NCBI GenBank assembly: GCA_026708165.1
Contig: JAPOVO010000108.1
Span: 1-15,560 of the forward strand
Source: Chloroflexota bacterium
Lineage (GTDB): Bacteria > Chloroflexota > UBA11872 > VXNJ01
Length of the DNA: 15,560 nucleotides
Direction of reading: 5' to 3'
The position numbers were made by a program, and so were the translations under genes. Shown here one piece after another: positions 7,789-14,388 of this stretch (its first letter is position 1; each line of letters begins with the position of its first letter). Below the pieces are notes generated by a model that was not told the DNA's origin, made no database searches, and saw only the letters and a list, made by a program, of their open reading frames with translations.

Positions 7789-8715
7789 ATGGCGGACAGC
7801 GGTATAGCTCCAGACGCCGTGGGCGCGGTGCGCTCAGTGCGATATCGAAAGTGGCGGGAATGGGGGATCGCTTACTTCTTCTTGTTCCCGACGATTCTCG
7901 GGATCCTGCTGCTTCAGGTGGTTCCCGTCTTACGATCGGCCTACTTCAGCTTTACCGATTTCAACGGGGTGCAGCCGCCCGAATGGGTGGGGCTTCAGAA
8001 CTACGCGGACCTGGGCTACAACCCGCTGTTCTGGAAAGTGCTGCGGAATACCGTCTACTACACGATCGGCTTCGTGCCGCTGAACATCATCCTGGCCCTG
8101 TTCCTGGCGCTATTGGTAAACCAGGCGCTGCGGGGCGTGACGTTGTTCCGGGCGCTCTATTTCATGCCGGTGGTCACGTCACTGGTTGCCATTTCACTTG
8201 TTTGGGCGTGGCTGTATCAGCCGCAGTTCGGACTCATCAACTACTTCCTTAGCCTGGTAAACATCCGCGGTCCCGGCTGGCTGTCCAGCACCGAATGGTC
8301 GATGCCGGCCCTTTTCATAATGGGCGCCTGGCGTCAGGCGGGCTTCAACATGGTCATCTTCGTGGCGGGACTCAAGGGTATTTCCCAGGAGCTGTACGAG
8401 GCCGCCACCGTCGACGGTGCGGGATGGTTCAGGCGGTTCATCCATATAACCCTTCCGATGCTCAGTCCGACGATGTTCTTCGTCGTCGTGGTATCGGTTA
8501 TCGGGTCGTTCCAGGTATTCGAGCAGACGTACGTGCTAACCCAGGGCGGTCCGGCGTACTCCACGCTCACGTTGAGCTACTGGATCTATCAGAACGCGTT
8601 CGAGTGGTTCAACATGGGCAAGGCCTCGGCGCTCGCCTACTCGCTGTTCGTAGTCGTGATGTTCGTGACGCTGGTCCAGTTTGCGGGACAGCGCAGATGG
8701 GTGTTCTACAGATGA
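7789..8715 (+). CDS. Sugar ABC transporter permease, MalF/UgpA type, first cassette
   Basis: The protein has 308 residues, with start ATG 7789 and GGAG 5 nt upstream (7780-7783). Six hydrophobic segments are visible: about 27-50, 88-112, 122-145, 174-195, 226-250 and 283-300. The cytoplasmic loop that docks on the ATPase carries the EAA motif, beginning ELYEAATVDGAG at residue 201 and ending ITLPMLSP at 227. Other family landmarks are TDFNG-WVGLQNY (56-72), LYFMPVVTS (123-131) and LTQGGP (250-255). It pairs with the next gene to form the membrane channel for the solute delivered by the upstream binding protein. The stop overlaps the start of the next gene by 4 nt (ATGA), which indicates translational coupling. 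Confidence 0.95.
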   Translation: MADSGIAPDAVGAVRSVRYRKWREWGIAYFFLFPTILGILLLQVVPVLRSAYFSFTDFNGVQPPEWVGLQNYADLGYNPLFWKVLRNTVYYTIGFVPLNIILALFLALLVNQALRGVTLFRALYFMPVVTSLVAISLVWAWLYQPQFGLINYFLSLVNIRGPGWLSSTEWSMPALFIMGAWRQAGFNMVIFVAGLKGISQELYEAATVDGAGWFRRFIHITLPMLSPTMFFVVVVSVIGSFQVFEQTYVLTQGGPAYSTLTLSYWIYQNAFEWFNMGKASALAYSLFVVVMFVTLVQFAGQRRWVFYR

Positions 8716-9629
8716 GCGTCGCGCAAGAGCAAGCCGCCGCGGGGGTGGGCGCCGCCGTCGTCCGGCGCGGAGTGCGCGCCAAGCGGGCCCGGTTCGCCGC
8801 ACGGCAAACGCTGATCTACATCGGAATGCTGCTCGTAGCGGCGGTGATGATAGTGCCGTTTCTGTGGATGCTGTCGTCGTCGCTGAAGCCCCTGGGTGAC
8901 GTGTTCCTGTTTCCGCCGTCGGTCTTTCCGTGGCCGCCGGAGTGGAGCAACTACACCGAAGCGATTCAGGCCATGCGGTGCGGAGACCGCAGCTGCTTCC
9001 TCTTGTTCATGTACAACAGCTTCAAAGTTGCGATCTTGGGGGACATCGGCGCGCTAATCGCGGTCGCCATGGCCGCGTTCGCGTTCGCTCGAATGCAGTT
9101 TCCGGGCCGCGACATCCTGTTCATGGTGATGATCGCCACTATGATGATTCCGACGCAGGTTACGCTGATTCCTGTATTCCTGATGATCCAGTGGCTTGGA
9201 TGGAACGACAGCCATGCGGCGCTGATCGTTCCGAACTGGTTCGGCGGGGCTTTCGGCACGTTCCTCGTTCGGCAGTTTTTCATGACTATTCCGGACGAGC
9301 TCGAAGACGCCGCCAAGATCGACGGCGCCGGGCCGTTCACGATCTTCTGGCGAATCTTCGTGCCGCTGGGGCTGCCGGCGCTTGCGACGGTGGCGGTGTT
9401 CGTGTTCATGAACCTGTGGAACGACCTCCAAAGCCCGGTGATCTACCTGTCCGACATCGAGAAGATGACGGTGACCGTGGGGCTAACGATGTTCAGGGGG
9501 CAGTACCGTTCGGACTGGCATCTGTTGATGGCAGGCTCGGTGCTGAGCATCATCCCGATACTGGCCGTGTACGTGGTCGCGCAGAAGTATTTCGTGCAGG
9601 GGATCGCCCTGACGGGGATCAAGGGCTAG
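8712..9629 (+). CDS. Sugar ABC transporter permease, MalG/UgpE type, first cassette
   Basis: The protein has 305 residues from ATG 8712, which overlaps the upstream permease stop by 4 nt; the frame is open much further upstream, but that part is only a shadow of the preceding gene. An N-terminal basic stretch (RRGVRAKRARFAARQ) precedes the first membrane segment at about 33-56, and the motif SSLKP (56-60) follows, as is usual for MalG-type subunits. The EAA loop starts ELEDAAKIDGAG at residue 196. Further hydrophobic segments lie at about 103-127, 135-158, 168-190, 222-240 and 273-292. The protein ends FVQGIALTGIKG, the usual C-terminus of this group (the tail that contacts the ATPase). No ATPase gene follows, so a shared MalK/MsmX-like protein encoded elsewhere is expected to energise it. 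Confidence 0.95.
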   Translation: MSVAQEQAAAGVGAAVVRRGVRAKRARFAARQTLIYIGMLLVAAVMIVPFLWMLSSSLKPLGDVFLFPPSVFPWPPEWSNYTEAIQAMRCGDRSCFLLFMYNSFKVAILGDIGALIAVAMAAFAFARMQFPGRDILFMVMIATMMIPTQVTLIPVFLMIQWLGWNDSHAALIVPNWFGGAFGTFLVRQFFMTIPDELEDAAKIDGAGPFTIFWRIFVPLGLPALATVAVFVFMNLWNDLQSPVIYLSDIEKMTVTVGLTMFRGQYRSDWHLLMAGSVLSIIPILAVYVVAQKYFVQGIALTGIKG

Positions 9630-9657
9630 AGTCCGGCTCCGCAGTCGAGACACATCG

Positions 9658-10671
9658 ATGCCGGTACCGATCACCCGCAACAACCGCATAGACCCCGGGA
9701 ATCCTTCCGTAGCCAGATATCTCGAACGACTGGCCGGATTCCGCAAGCGCAGGCTCCAGTTGTCGGCGGATCCGACGGGGAGCAAGTTCGAGTCGTTCGT
9801 GCGGAGCGCGAAGAAGGCTGCCGAATCAGCCCTGTTTTCCGGCGTGCGCCCGACTCGCGCGGCTGTCAGGAGCGCGGGGATGGCCGAACGGGACGGCCTA
9901 CACGCGGAACGCCTGTATCTAACCACCGAAGCGGACTATGAGGTACCGCTCATCGTGGCCGCGCCCGCTGATAGCGACGAGCCGCTGCCGGCGGTGATCT
10001 GCCTGCACGGCACGGGGCAGAGCAAGGAGGGGTCGCTGGCCGAGTACGGGGAGACGCTGGCCCGGCGCGGATTTCTCGTGGCTGTCCCTGACATTCGGAC
10101 CTTCGGTGAGCGGGAGGACGACTACGTCTTCCGCGCCGAGGTGGAAATACTTGAGGGGCGGTCGTTATGGGGATTGATGATCTGGGACACGCTGCGAATC
10201 GCAGACTACGTTCGAACGCGACCCGACGTTGACCCGGACCGATTGGGATTGGTCGGGCATTCGCTCGGCGGGCACACGGCGCAGGCGGTCGGGTCCCTCG
10301 ACGAGGGCATCGCCGCGACGGTCGCTAGCTGCGGCATCTTCAGCTACGAGCGCTTTTTCAGCCCGCGCGGTCACAGCACGTTCAACAACCCGTACGTGTG
10401 CGTGCCGGGCATCCTGGCGGAGGGCGATATCTACGATCTCTACGTGGCGCAGGCTCCCCGGCCGCTGATGATTGCGTGGGCCGCCCGCGACCCGCTGGTC
10501 CCGAAAGAGGCAATCGAGGACTTCCTCGAGTTTGGCGCGCCCCTGTGGGCCGGACTCGGAAACGCGGAAGGTCTCAAGGTTGTCCGCGAAGACGTGGAGC
10601 ATGAGTTCACGCCCTCGATGCGATCTGAAGCGTTCGAGTGGTTCGACAGGTGGCTCGGCCCGTCTAAGTAG
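9658..10671 (+). CDS. Alpha/beta hydrolase, dienelactone hydrolase/acetyl-xylan-esterase-like
   Basis: The protein has 337 residues and starts at ATG 9658, 28 nt after the permease stop; no strong ribosome site is visible, so translation may depend on readthrough from upstream. Residues 1-95 are a helical N-terminal region, and the hydrolase core starts near VPLIVAAP (97-104). Landmarks are CLHGTGQSKEG (115-125, oxyanion turn), VPDIRTFGERE (143-153), LVGHSLGGH (198-206) with nucleophile Ser202, AARDPLVP (275-282) with Asp278, and DVEHEF (312-317) with His315: a full triad. No signal peptide is seen, so it probably works in the cytoplasm. Its position at the end of the import operon suggests that it removes ester groups (for example acetyl) from the imported compound, but that is inferred from context. 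This fold is also used by dipeptidyl peptidases and thioesterases, so the substrate is open. Confidence 0.9.
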   Translation: MPVPITRNNRIDPGNPSVARYLERLAGFRKRRLQLSADPTGSKFESFVRSAKKAAESALFSGVRPTRAAVRSAGMAERDGLHAERLYLTTEADYEVPLIVAAPADSDEPLPAVICLHGTGQSKEGSLAEYGETLARRGFLVAVPDIRTFGEREDDYVFRAEVEILEGRSLWGLMIWDTLRIADYVRTRPDVDPDRLGLVGHSLGGHTAQAVGSLDEGIAATVASCGIFSYERFFSPRGHSTFNNPYVCVPGILAEGDIYDLYVAQAPRPLMIAWAARDPLVPKEAIEDFLEFGAPLWAGLGNAEGLKVVREDVEHEFTPSMRSEAFEWFDRWLGPSK

Positions 10672-10697
10672 AACCGCTCAAATCGCCCGCCATCCAA

Positions 10698-10746
10698 GCT
10701 AGCCCTTCGTACCGTCAGGCTTATGCCGAAACTCAACCCGGCTAGC
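10698..10746. terminator. Weak inverted repeat at the junction of the two convergent operons
   Basis: GCTAGCC (10698-10704) and GGCTAGC (10740-10746) could pair across a 35-nt loop between the convergent esterase and MalG-type genes; the right arm overlaps the minus-strand stop codon. The large loop and absence of T-tracts make a terminator role doubtful. Nothing else in the 70-bp gap looks like one. Confidence 0.25.
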
Positions 10747-11698
10747 GGCCGGCGATCCCGCTCATGACGAATCCTTTGAGGAAATAGCGCTGCATGAAGA
10801 AGAAAACGAGCAGGACGGGAACTGTCATCGTCGCCGACGCGGCCATTAGCAGGTGGTAGTCGGTTGAAAACTCACCTCGAAACGATTGGAGCCCCAGGGC
10901 CAGCGTTTGGTTCTGGCGAGACGCGAGATAGATGAGGGGGGCCAGAAACTCGTTCCAGTTGGAGATGAAAGAGAAGATGGTGACCGTCGCCAGAACAGGT
11001 CCGCTGAGCGGCAGCGTTATCTGCCAATAGCACCTAAAGAAGCCGGCCCCATCCATGCGGGCCGCTTCATCCAGCTCGACGGGAATCGTCATAAAGAACT
11101 GGCGCATCAGAAATATGAAAAACGCCCCGCCTCCAAACCAGTGCGGCAAGATTAACGGCCACAGGGTGTCGGTCCAGTTCCCCGCGGACGACGGCCCAGG
11201 AACCTTGGAGAACATCAGGAACTGGGGGACCATCGTCACTATGAACGGCAACATAAGCGTCGAGAGCGTGGTAGTGAAGAGAATCCTCTTGCCTCGAAAG
11301 CGCAGGCGCGCGAAGGCGTAGGCCGCCATGGACCCAGTCAAAAGGGTCCCCACCGTAGCCGCGGCCACGACGATTGAGGTATTGCGCGCCCACAAGCCGA
11401 ATGGCCGCTTGGTGAGGGCCTCGACATAATTCTCGAAATGGGGGTCCGTCGGGACCAGGGCGGCGAAGAACTCGTCGATTCCCCGAGGTGTCGCGCCGAC
11501 AAGCTGGGGCGTCTTTAGGGAGGCTGCAAACAGCCAGAGCAATGGCAGTATCAGCACCAAGGACACGGCGATCATTGCGGCGTAGGCCAGCACGCGGCTC
11601 GATATGGACCGCATACGAGTCAACGAGGAATAAATGCGTGTCGCATCCCTCGTTCCAGCGTCGGTCCGCGTAGCCGGCGCCGCCCTGCCTGGCATCAT
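10742..11698 (-). CDS. Sugar ABC transporter permease, MalG type, second cassette
   Basis: The protein has 318 residues from ATG 11698, one nucleotide after the upstream permease stop (11700-11702), which implies translational coupling; AAGG lies 9 nt upstream. A second ATG follows at once (11695), and an internal Met at 11614 would remove the long polar N-terminus, so the exact start has some doubt. The first membrane segment is at about 36-60, followed by ASLKTP. The EAA loop begins ELDEAARMDGAG at residue 208 and ends LPLSGP near 234. Other membrane segments lie at about 108-132, 138-162, 176-200, 236-256 and 290-305. The C-terminus FLKGFVMSGIAGR is the usual one for this group. It is homologous in type to the plus-strand MalG subunit but clearly divergent in sequence, so the two cassettes are not a recent whole-operon duplication. 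Confidence 0.93.
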   Translation of the reverse strand: MMPGRAAPATRTDAGTRDATRIYSSLTRMRSISSRVLAYAAMIAVSLVLILPLLWLFAASLKTPQLVGATPRGIDEFFAALVPTDPHFENYVEALTKRPFGLWARNTSIVVAAATVGTLLTGSMAAYAFARLRFRGKRILFTTTLSTLMLPFIVTMVPQFLMFSKVPGPSSAGNWTDTLWPLILPHWFGGGAFFIFLMRQFFMTIPVELDEAARMDGAGFFRCYWQITLPLSGPVLATVTIFSFISNWNEFLAPLIYLASRQNQTLALGLQSFRGEFSTDYHLLMAASATMTVPVLLVFFFMQRYFLKGFVMSGIAGR

Positions 11699-11699
11699 C

Positions 11700-12587
11700 T
11701 CAGTCGACCTTTACCTCGTAGTACACCCATCGCTTTGCCCCCAGGAACTGGATGCCGGTAAAGAACAGAATGATGACGAACAGCCCCCACGCCAGTGTGG
11801 ATGCGTATCCGAACTTCAGGTATTCGAAAGCATTGCGATACAGATGCAGAACGTAAAACAGCGTCTGATTGGCCGGTCCGCCGTTGGTCATGATGTAGGC
11901 GGCGGTGAATATCTGGAACGACCCGATCAGACCTATCACCAGATTGAAGAAGGTGATTGGGCTGATAAGCGGTAAGGTGACGTGACGGAACTGCCTCAAC
12001 CGTCCCGCCCCGTCGATGCTCGCGGCGTCGTACAGTTCCTGCGGCACTCCCTGCAGACCCGCAAGGAAAATGATCATCTGGCCGCCCACGCTCCACATGG
12101 ACATGATGATGAACGCCGGCTTCGCCATCGTTGAATCGAAGATCCAGCCCTGGGGCGGAATCTTGACTATGCCTAGCAAGGTATTCGCCAGCCCGAAGTC
12201 CGGGTGATAGATGAGGATCCAGAGAATGGCCGAGGCAACGGCAGGGGTCACCGAGGGTACGTACCAGGCCGTGCGGAAATACCGGATCCCTTTCAGCTTG
12301 CTGGAAAGGGGCAGCGCCAGCAAGAGTGCGAAGGCGGTGTGCAGCGGCACGCCGATGAACGTGTAGTAGGCCGTGTTTCCGAGCGAGACTACAAAGTCCC
12401 GGTCCCGGGAGAACATGGCCCTGTAATTATCGAGCCCGACGAACTTAATGTCTCCCAGGAAGTTCCATTCGCTGAAAGAGAGTGCGAGAGAGGCGGCCAT
12501 CGGGAACGCGGTAAACAAGAGCAGACCGAGGATCCAAGGCGCAACCAGCAGATAGGCCGCGATCTCTTCCCGCTGACGAAGACTCAC
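11700..12587 (-). CDS. Sugar ABC transporter permease, MalF type, second cassette
   Basis: The protein has 295 residues starting at GTG 12587, with a GGGAG 11 nt upstream (12599-12603), a little far. Hydrophobic segments lie at about 10-33, 70-93, 107-128, 157-178, 210-232 and 263-282. The EAA loop begins ELYDAASIDGAG at residue 184 and ends VTLPLISP at 210. Family motifs WYVPSVTPAV (108-117) and MTNGGPANQT (233-242) are present. It forms the channel with the MalG-type product encoded just downstream and receives solute from the binding protein encoded upstream. The gap to the binding-protein gene (123 bp) holds a strong hairpin. As in the first cassette, no ATPase is encoded here. Confidence 0.94.
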   Translation of the reverse strand: MSLRQREEIAAYLLVAPWILGLLLFTAFPMAASLALSFSEWNFLGDIKFVGLDNYRAMFSRDRDFVVSLGNTAYYTFIGVPLHTAFALLLALPLSSKLKGIRYFRTAWYVPSVTPAVASAILWILIYHPDFGLANTLLGIVKIPPQGWIFDSTMAKPAFIIMSMWSVGGQMIIFLAGLQGVPQELYDAASIDGAGRLRQFRHVTLPLISPITFFNLVIGLIGSFQIFTAAYIMTNGGPANQTLFYVLHLYRNAFEYLKFGYASTLAWGLFVIILFFTGIQFLGAKRWVYYEVKVD

Positions 12588-12669
12588 GGCTCAGTCTGCT
12601 CCCGTGACAAGTTGCACCGCGCTATTCGGGGCGGAGACCGGTTACGTCAATCGGCATTGGCCGCCAACT

Positions 12670-12702
12670 CCGGAGGACGCGGCATGTCGCCGCGTCCTCC
12701 GG
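12670..12702 (-). terminator. Perfect 14-bp GC-rich hairpin between binding-protein and permease genes
   Basis: CCGGAGGACGCGGC (12670-12683) and its exact reverse complement (12689-12702) enclose a 5-nt loop. Read on the minus strand, it begins 8 nt after the binding-protein stop codon (12711-12713) and ends about 82 nt before the permease GTG. No T-run follows, so it is better seen as an mRNA-stabilising or partially terminating element than a full terminator. Its place matches the 7732-7761 hairpin in the first cassette, although the sequences differ. Confidence 0.82.
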
Positions 12703-12710
12703 GGAATCAG

Positions 12711-14240
12711 CTATCCGCGTCTCGGGGCCAGAAGGTGGCCCACACCCGGCTTGGGCCCGTCAAGCTGGGTTTGGGGGCGTGCGCCCCCCGCATTTTGCAG
12801 AAGCACCGGTGTTATGGCGTTGCCAATTTCCTGCTGGAACTCCGTGACGTCGAAGGTGCGGCCGTTTTCGATTACCTGGGCAACGACCTCCGGGTGGCCG
12901 ATCCCGAACTGGCCCTTAACGACCTCCGCCATTTTGAGGAGGTTGGATTTGCGGCGCGATATGACGCCCATGATCTTCGTCTGGTCCAAATCGCCCTGTT
13001 TCGACAATTGCAGCGCGATGAGGTTCCACGAGTCTTCAGGGAACTTGGTCTTCGCCGCTATACCCAGGGTGTTGGGATGGAAGACGGTGGTCTGACCCGC
13101 CGGGCCAGACGGGGGGTGGGCGACGTCGACCGGGAATCCCTTGACGCGACTGTAGATCGCCCAGCCGTAAATCAGCCCGAACCTGCCATTGTTCAACTCG
13201 GCATAGGAATTGCCGAAGGCGTCGGCGGGAGAGGCGGCTACCTGGTGGTTTCGGACCAAGTCAGCGGCCCACTCGACCGCCGCCACTCCGGCGGGCTCAT
13301 TGAGGACGAACTCGCCAAGGCCGGGCTGATTGAGCAGATTGCCGCCGTTTTGCCAGGCCCATGAATGAATTCCGAGTACGTTAAGGCCTGGGTCGTTCAT
13401 GCCTATGCGCTCGGCTTTCCCGGCGTCGTCGCGGGTCGTGATCTTTTGCAGGGCCTCGAGGTGAGTCTCCCAATTCCACCGGCCGGCCGCGTCCATTTCG
13501 TTTATGTCCTCGACGCCGGCTTCTTCCAGGACCTGTTGGTTGTACAAGACGGCCCATGCGTTGCCGATGTGCGGAATACCCCACAGCCTGCCGTCGACGA
13601 CGCTGAGTCTGAGCGATTGCTCTACGAAGTCTTCTATCTCGAACTCGGCATCGGTCCTGACGAGCTCGTCAATGGGATAGGCTCCGCCCGCCTTGACGAA
13701 CTTGGGGAAGAATATGCCGCTGTAGGCGAAAACGTCGGGGGCGGTTCCCGCCGCCGCCTGCGTCAGCAGTTTGGTGTGGTACTCGCCGAAGGGCCAGTTC
13801 CTGTATTCGATGGTGACGTGCGGGTATTTGGCCTGGTAGACGTCGATGTACTTCTGCGTGTAGACGCCGTGACCCACCATTTCGAGCGGCCACCAGGTGC
13901 TGAAAACGAGCGTCAGGGCCTGCGGCTTCGGCTTCTCTACCTCCACGACCTTGGTGACGACCTTCTCCTGCACCTCCACGACGACCTCTTTGACGGTCTT
14001 CGTGACTACCCTTTCGACCTCGACGACCTTTTCGACCTCGACCGGCCTGTCACGCTCGACGATCTGGGTGACGACCCTCTCGACCGGCACCTCCTTGACC
14101 ACCTCTTGAATCTTGGTCTCGGTTACGACCTGCGTTTCGCCGCATCCGCCCAATGCGGCCATGAATGAAGCGGCTGCGCCGCCGGCAACCGAATACCGCA
14201 GGAGCGCCCTTCGCCCGATCGACTTCTTCTTGAATGGCAT
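12711..14240 (-). CDS. Sugar ABC transporter substrate-binding lipoprotein (family 1), second cassette
   Basis: The protein has 509 residues from ATG 14240, with AGAGG 5 nt upstream; an in-frame GTG at 14270 is possible but would add a non-signal-like extension. Residues 1-33 form an export signal with GRRALLRYS (twin-arginine-like, not a full consensus) and lipobox LGGC; Cys33 would be lipidated. Residues about 37-105 are a Val/Glu/Lys stalk, nearly identical in its first 45 residues to that of the first cassette. The remainder is a family 1 solute-binding fold: LTLVFSTWWPLE opening, GTAPDVFAYSG, DGRLWGIPHIGNAWAVLYNQ, NNGRFGLIYGWAIYS and HPNTLGIAAKTKFPE. The ligand-binding part bears little obvious resemblance to the first protein, so a different ligand is likely. 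It heads an operon with the MalF- and MalG-type genes and lies about 150 bp downstream of the phosphodiesterase-like gene. Confidence 0.95.
   Translation of the reverse strand: MPFKKKSIGRRALLRYSVAGGAAASFMAALGGCGETQVVTETKIQEVVKEVPVERVVTQIVERDRPVEVEKVVEVERVVTKTVKEVVVEVQEKVVTKVVEVEKPKPQALTLVFSTWWPLEMVGHGVYTQKYIDVYQAKYPHVTIEYRNWPFGEYHTKLLTQAAAGTAPDVFAYSGIFFPKFVKAGGAYPIDELVRTDAEFEIEDFVEQSLRLSVVDGRLWGIPHIGNAWAVLYNQQVLEEAGVEDINEMDAAGRWNWETHLEALQKITTRDDAGKAERIGMNDPGLNVLGIHSWAWQNGGNLLNQPGLGEFVLNEPAGVAAVEWAADLVRNHQVAASPADAFGNSYAELNNGRFGLIYGWAIYSRVKGFPVDVAHPPSGPAGQTTVFHPNTLGIAAKTKFPEDSWNLIALQLSKQGDLDQTKIMGVISRRKSNLLKMAEVVKGQFGIGHPEVVAQVIENGRTFDVTEFQQEIGNAITPVLLQNAGGARPQTQLDGPKPGVGHLLAPRRG
14019..14069 (-). 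repeat. 51-nt exact inverted repeat, copy 2 (stalk of second binding protein)
   Basis: This is the reverse complement of 6353-6403 with no mismatch over 51 nt. It encodes the same 17 stalk residues in the same frame. The two copies lie 7.6 kb apart in opposite orientation, bracketing both import cassettes apart from the two export-signal regions. Confidence 0.9.
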
Positions 14241-14334
14241 CTTCACCTCTTTACTGCCTCCTCGTTCCACGTTGCTCCAGATGTCGCCTGAACGTTTGGC
14301 TGCGCACCGCTTGTTGTGGAGCGCAAGCGCCTAC

Positions 14335-14382
14335 TTTGGATTCTTCGCTACACCTCCAAAACTCTTGACAGACCATCCAAAA
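14335..14382. promoter_or_regulatory. Three phased TCCAAA(A) elements upstream of the second import operon
   Basis: TCCAAAA occurs at 14355-14361 and 14376-14382, starts 21 bp apart (two helical turns), and an inverted TTTGGA lies at 14335-14340, about 20 bp from the first. All three lie between the phosphodiesterase-like gene and the second binding-protein gene. The spacing is what a regulator binding one face of DNA would need. No confident minus-strand -35/-10 pair was found in this gap. Confidence 0.35.
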
Positions 14383-14388
14383 GGTAGC

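Noticed and set aside
8295..8711. Upstream extension of the plus-strand MalG-type permease frame
   Set aside because: It overlaps the MalF-type gene in another frame and has no membrane-protein features; the ATGA overlap at 8712-8715 is the natural start.
12204..14168. Two long plus-strand open frames (12204-13364 and 13365-14168) opposite the second import cassette
   Set aside because: They are antisense to well-supported binding-protein and permease genes, show no family motif, and the Asp/Leu-rich part again mirrors the stalk.
14365..14370. Perfect TTGACA on the plus strand
   Set aside because: It points into the antisense strand of the phosphodiesterase-like gene, no good -10 follows at 16-18 nt, and no plus-strand gene lies downstream.
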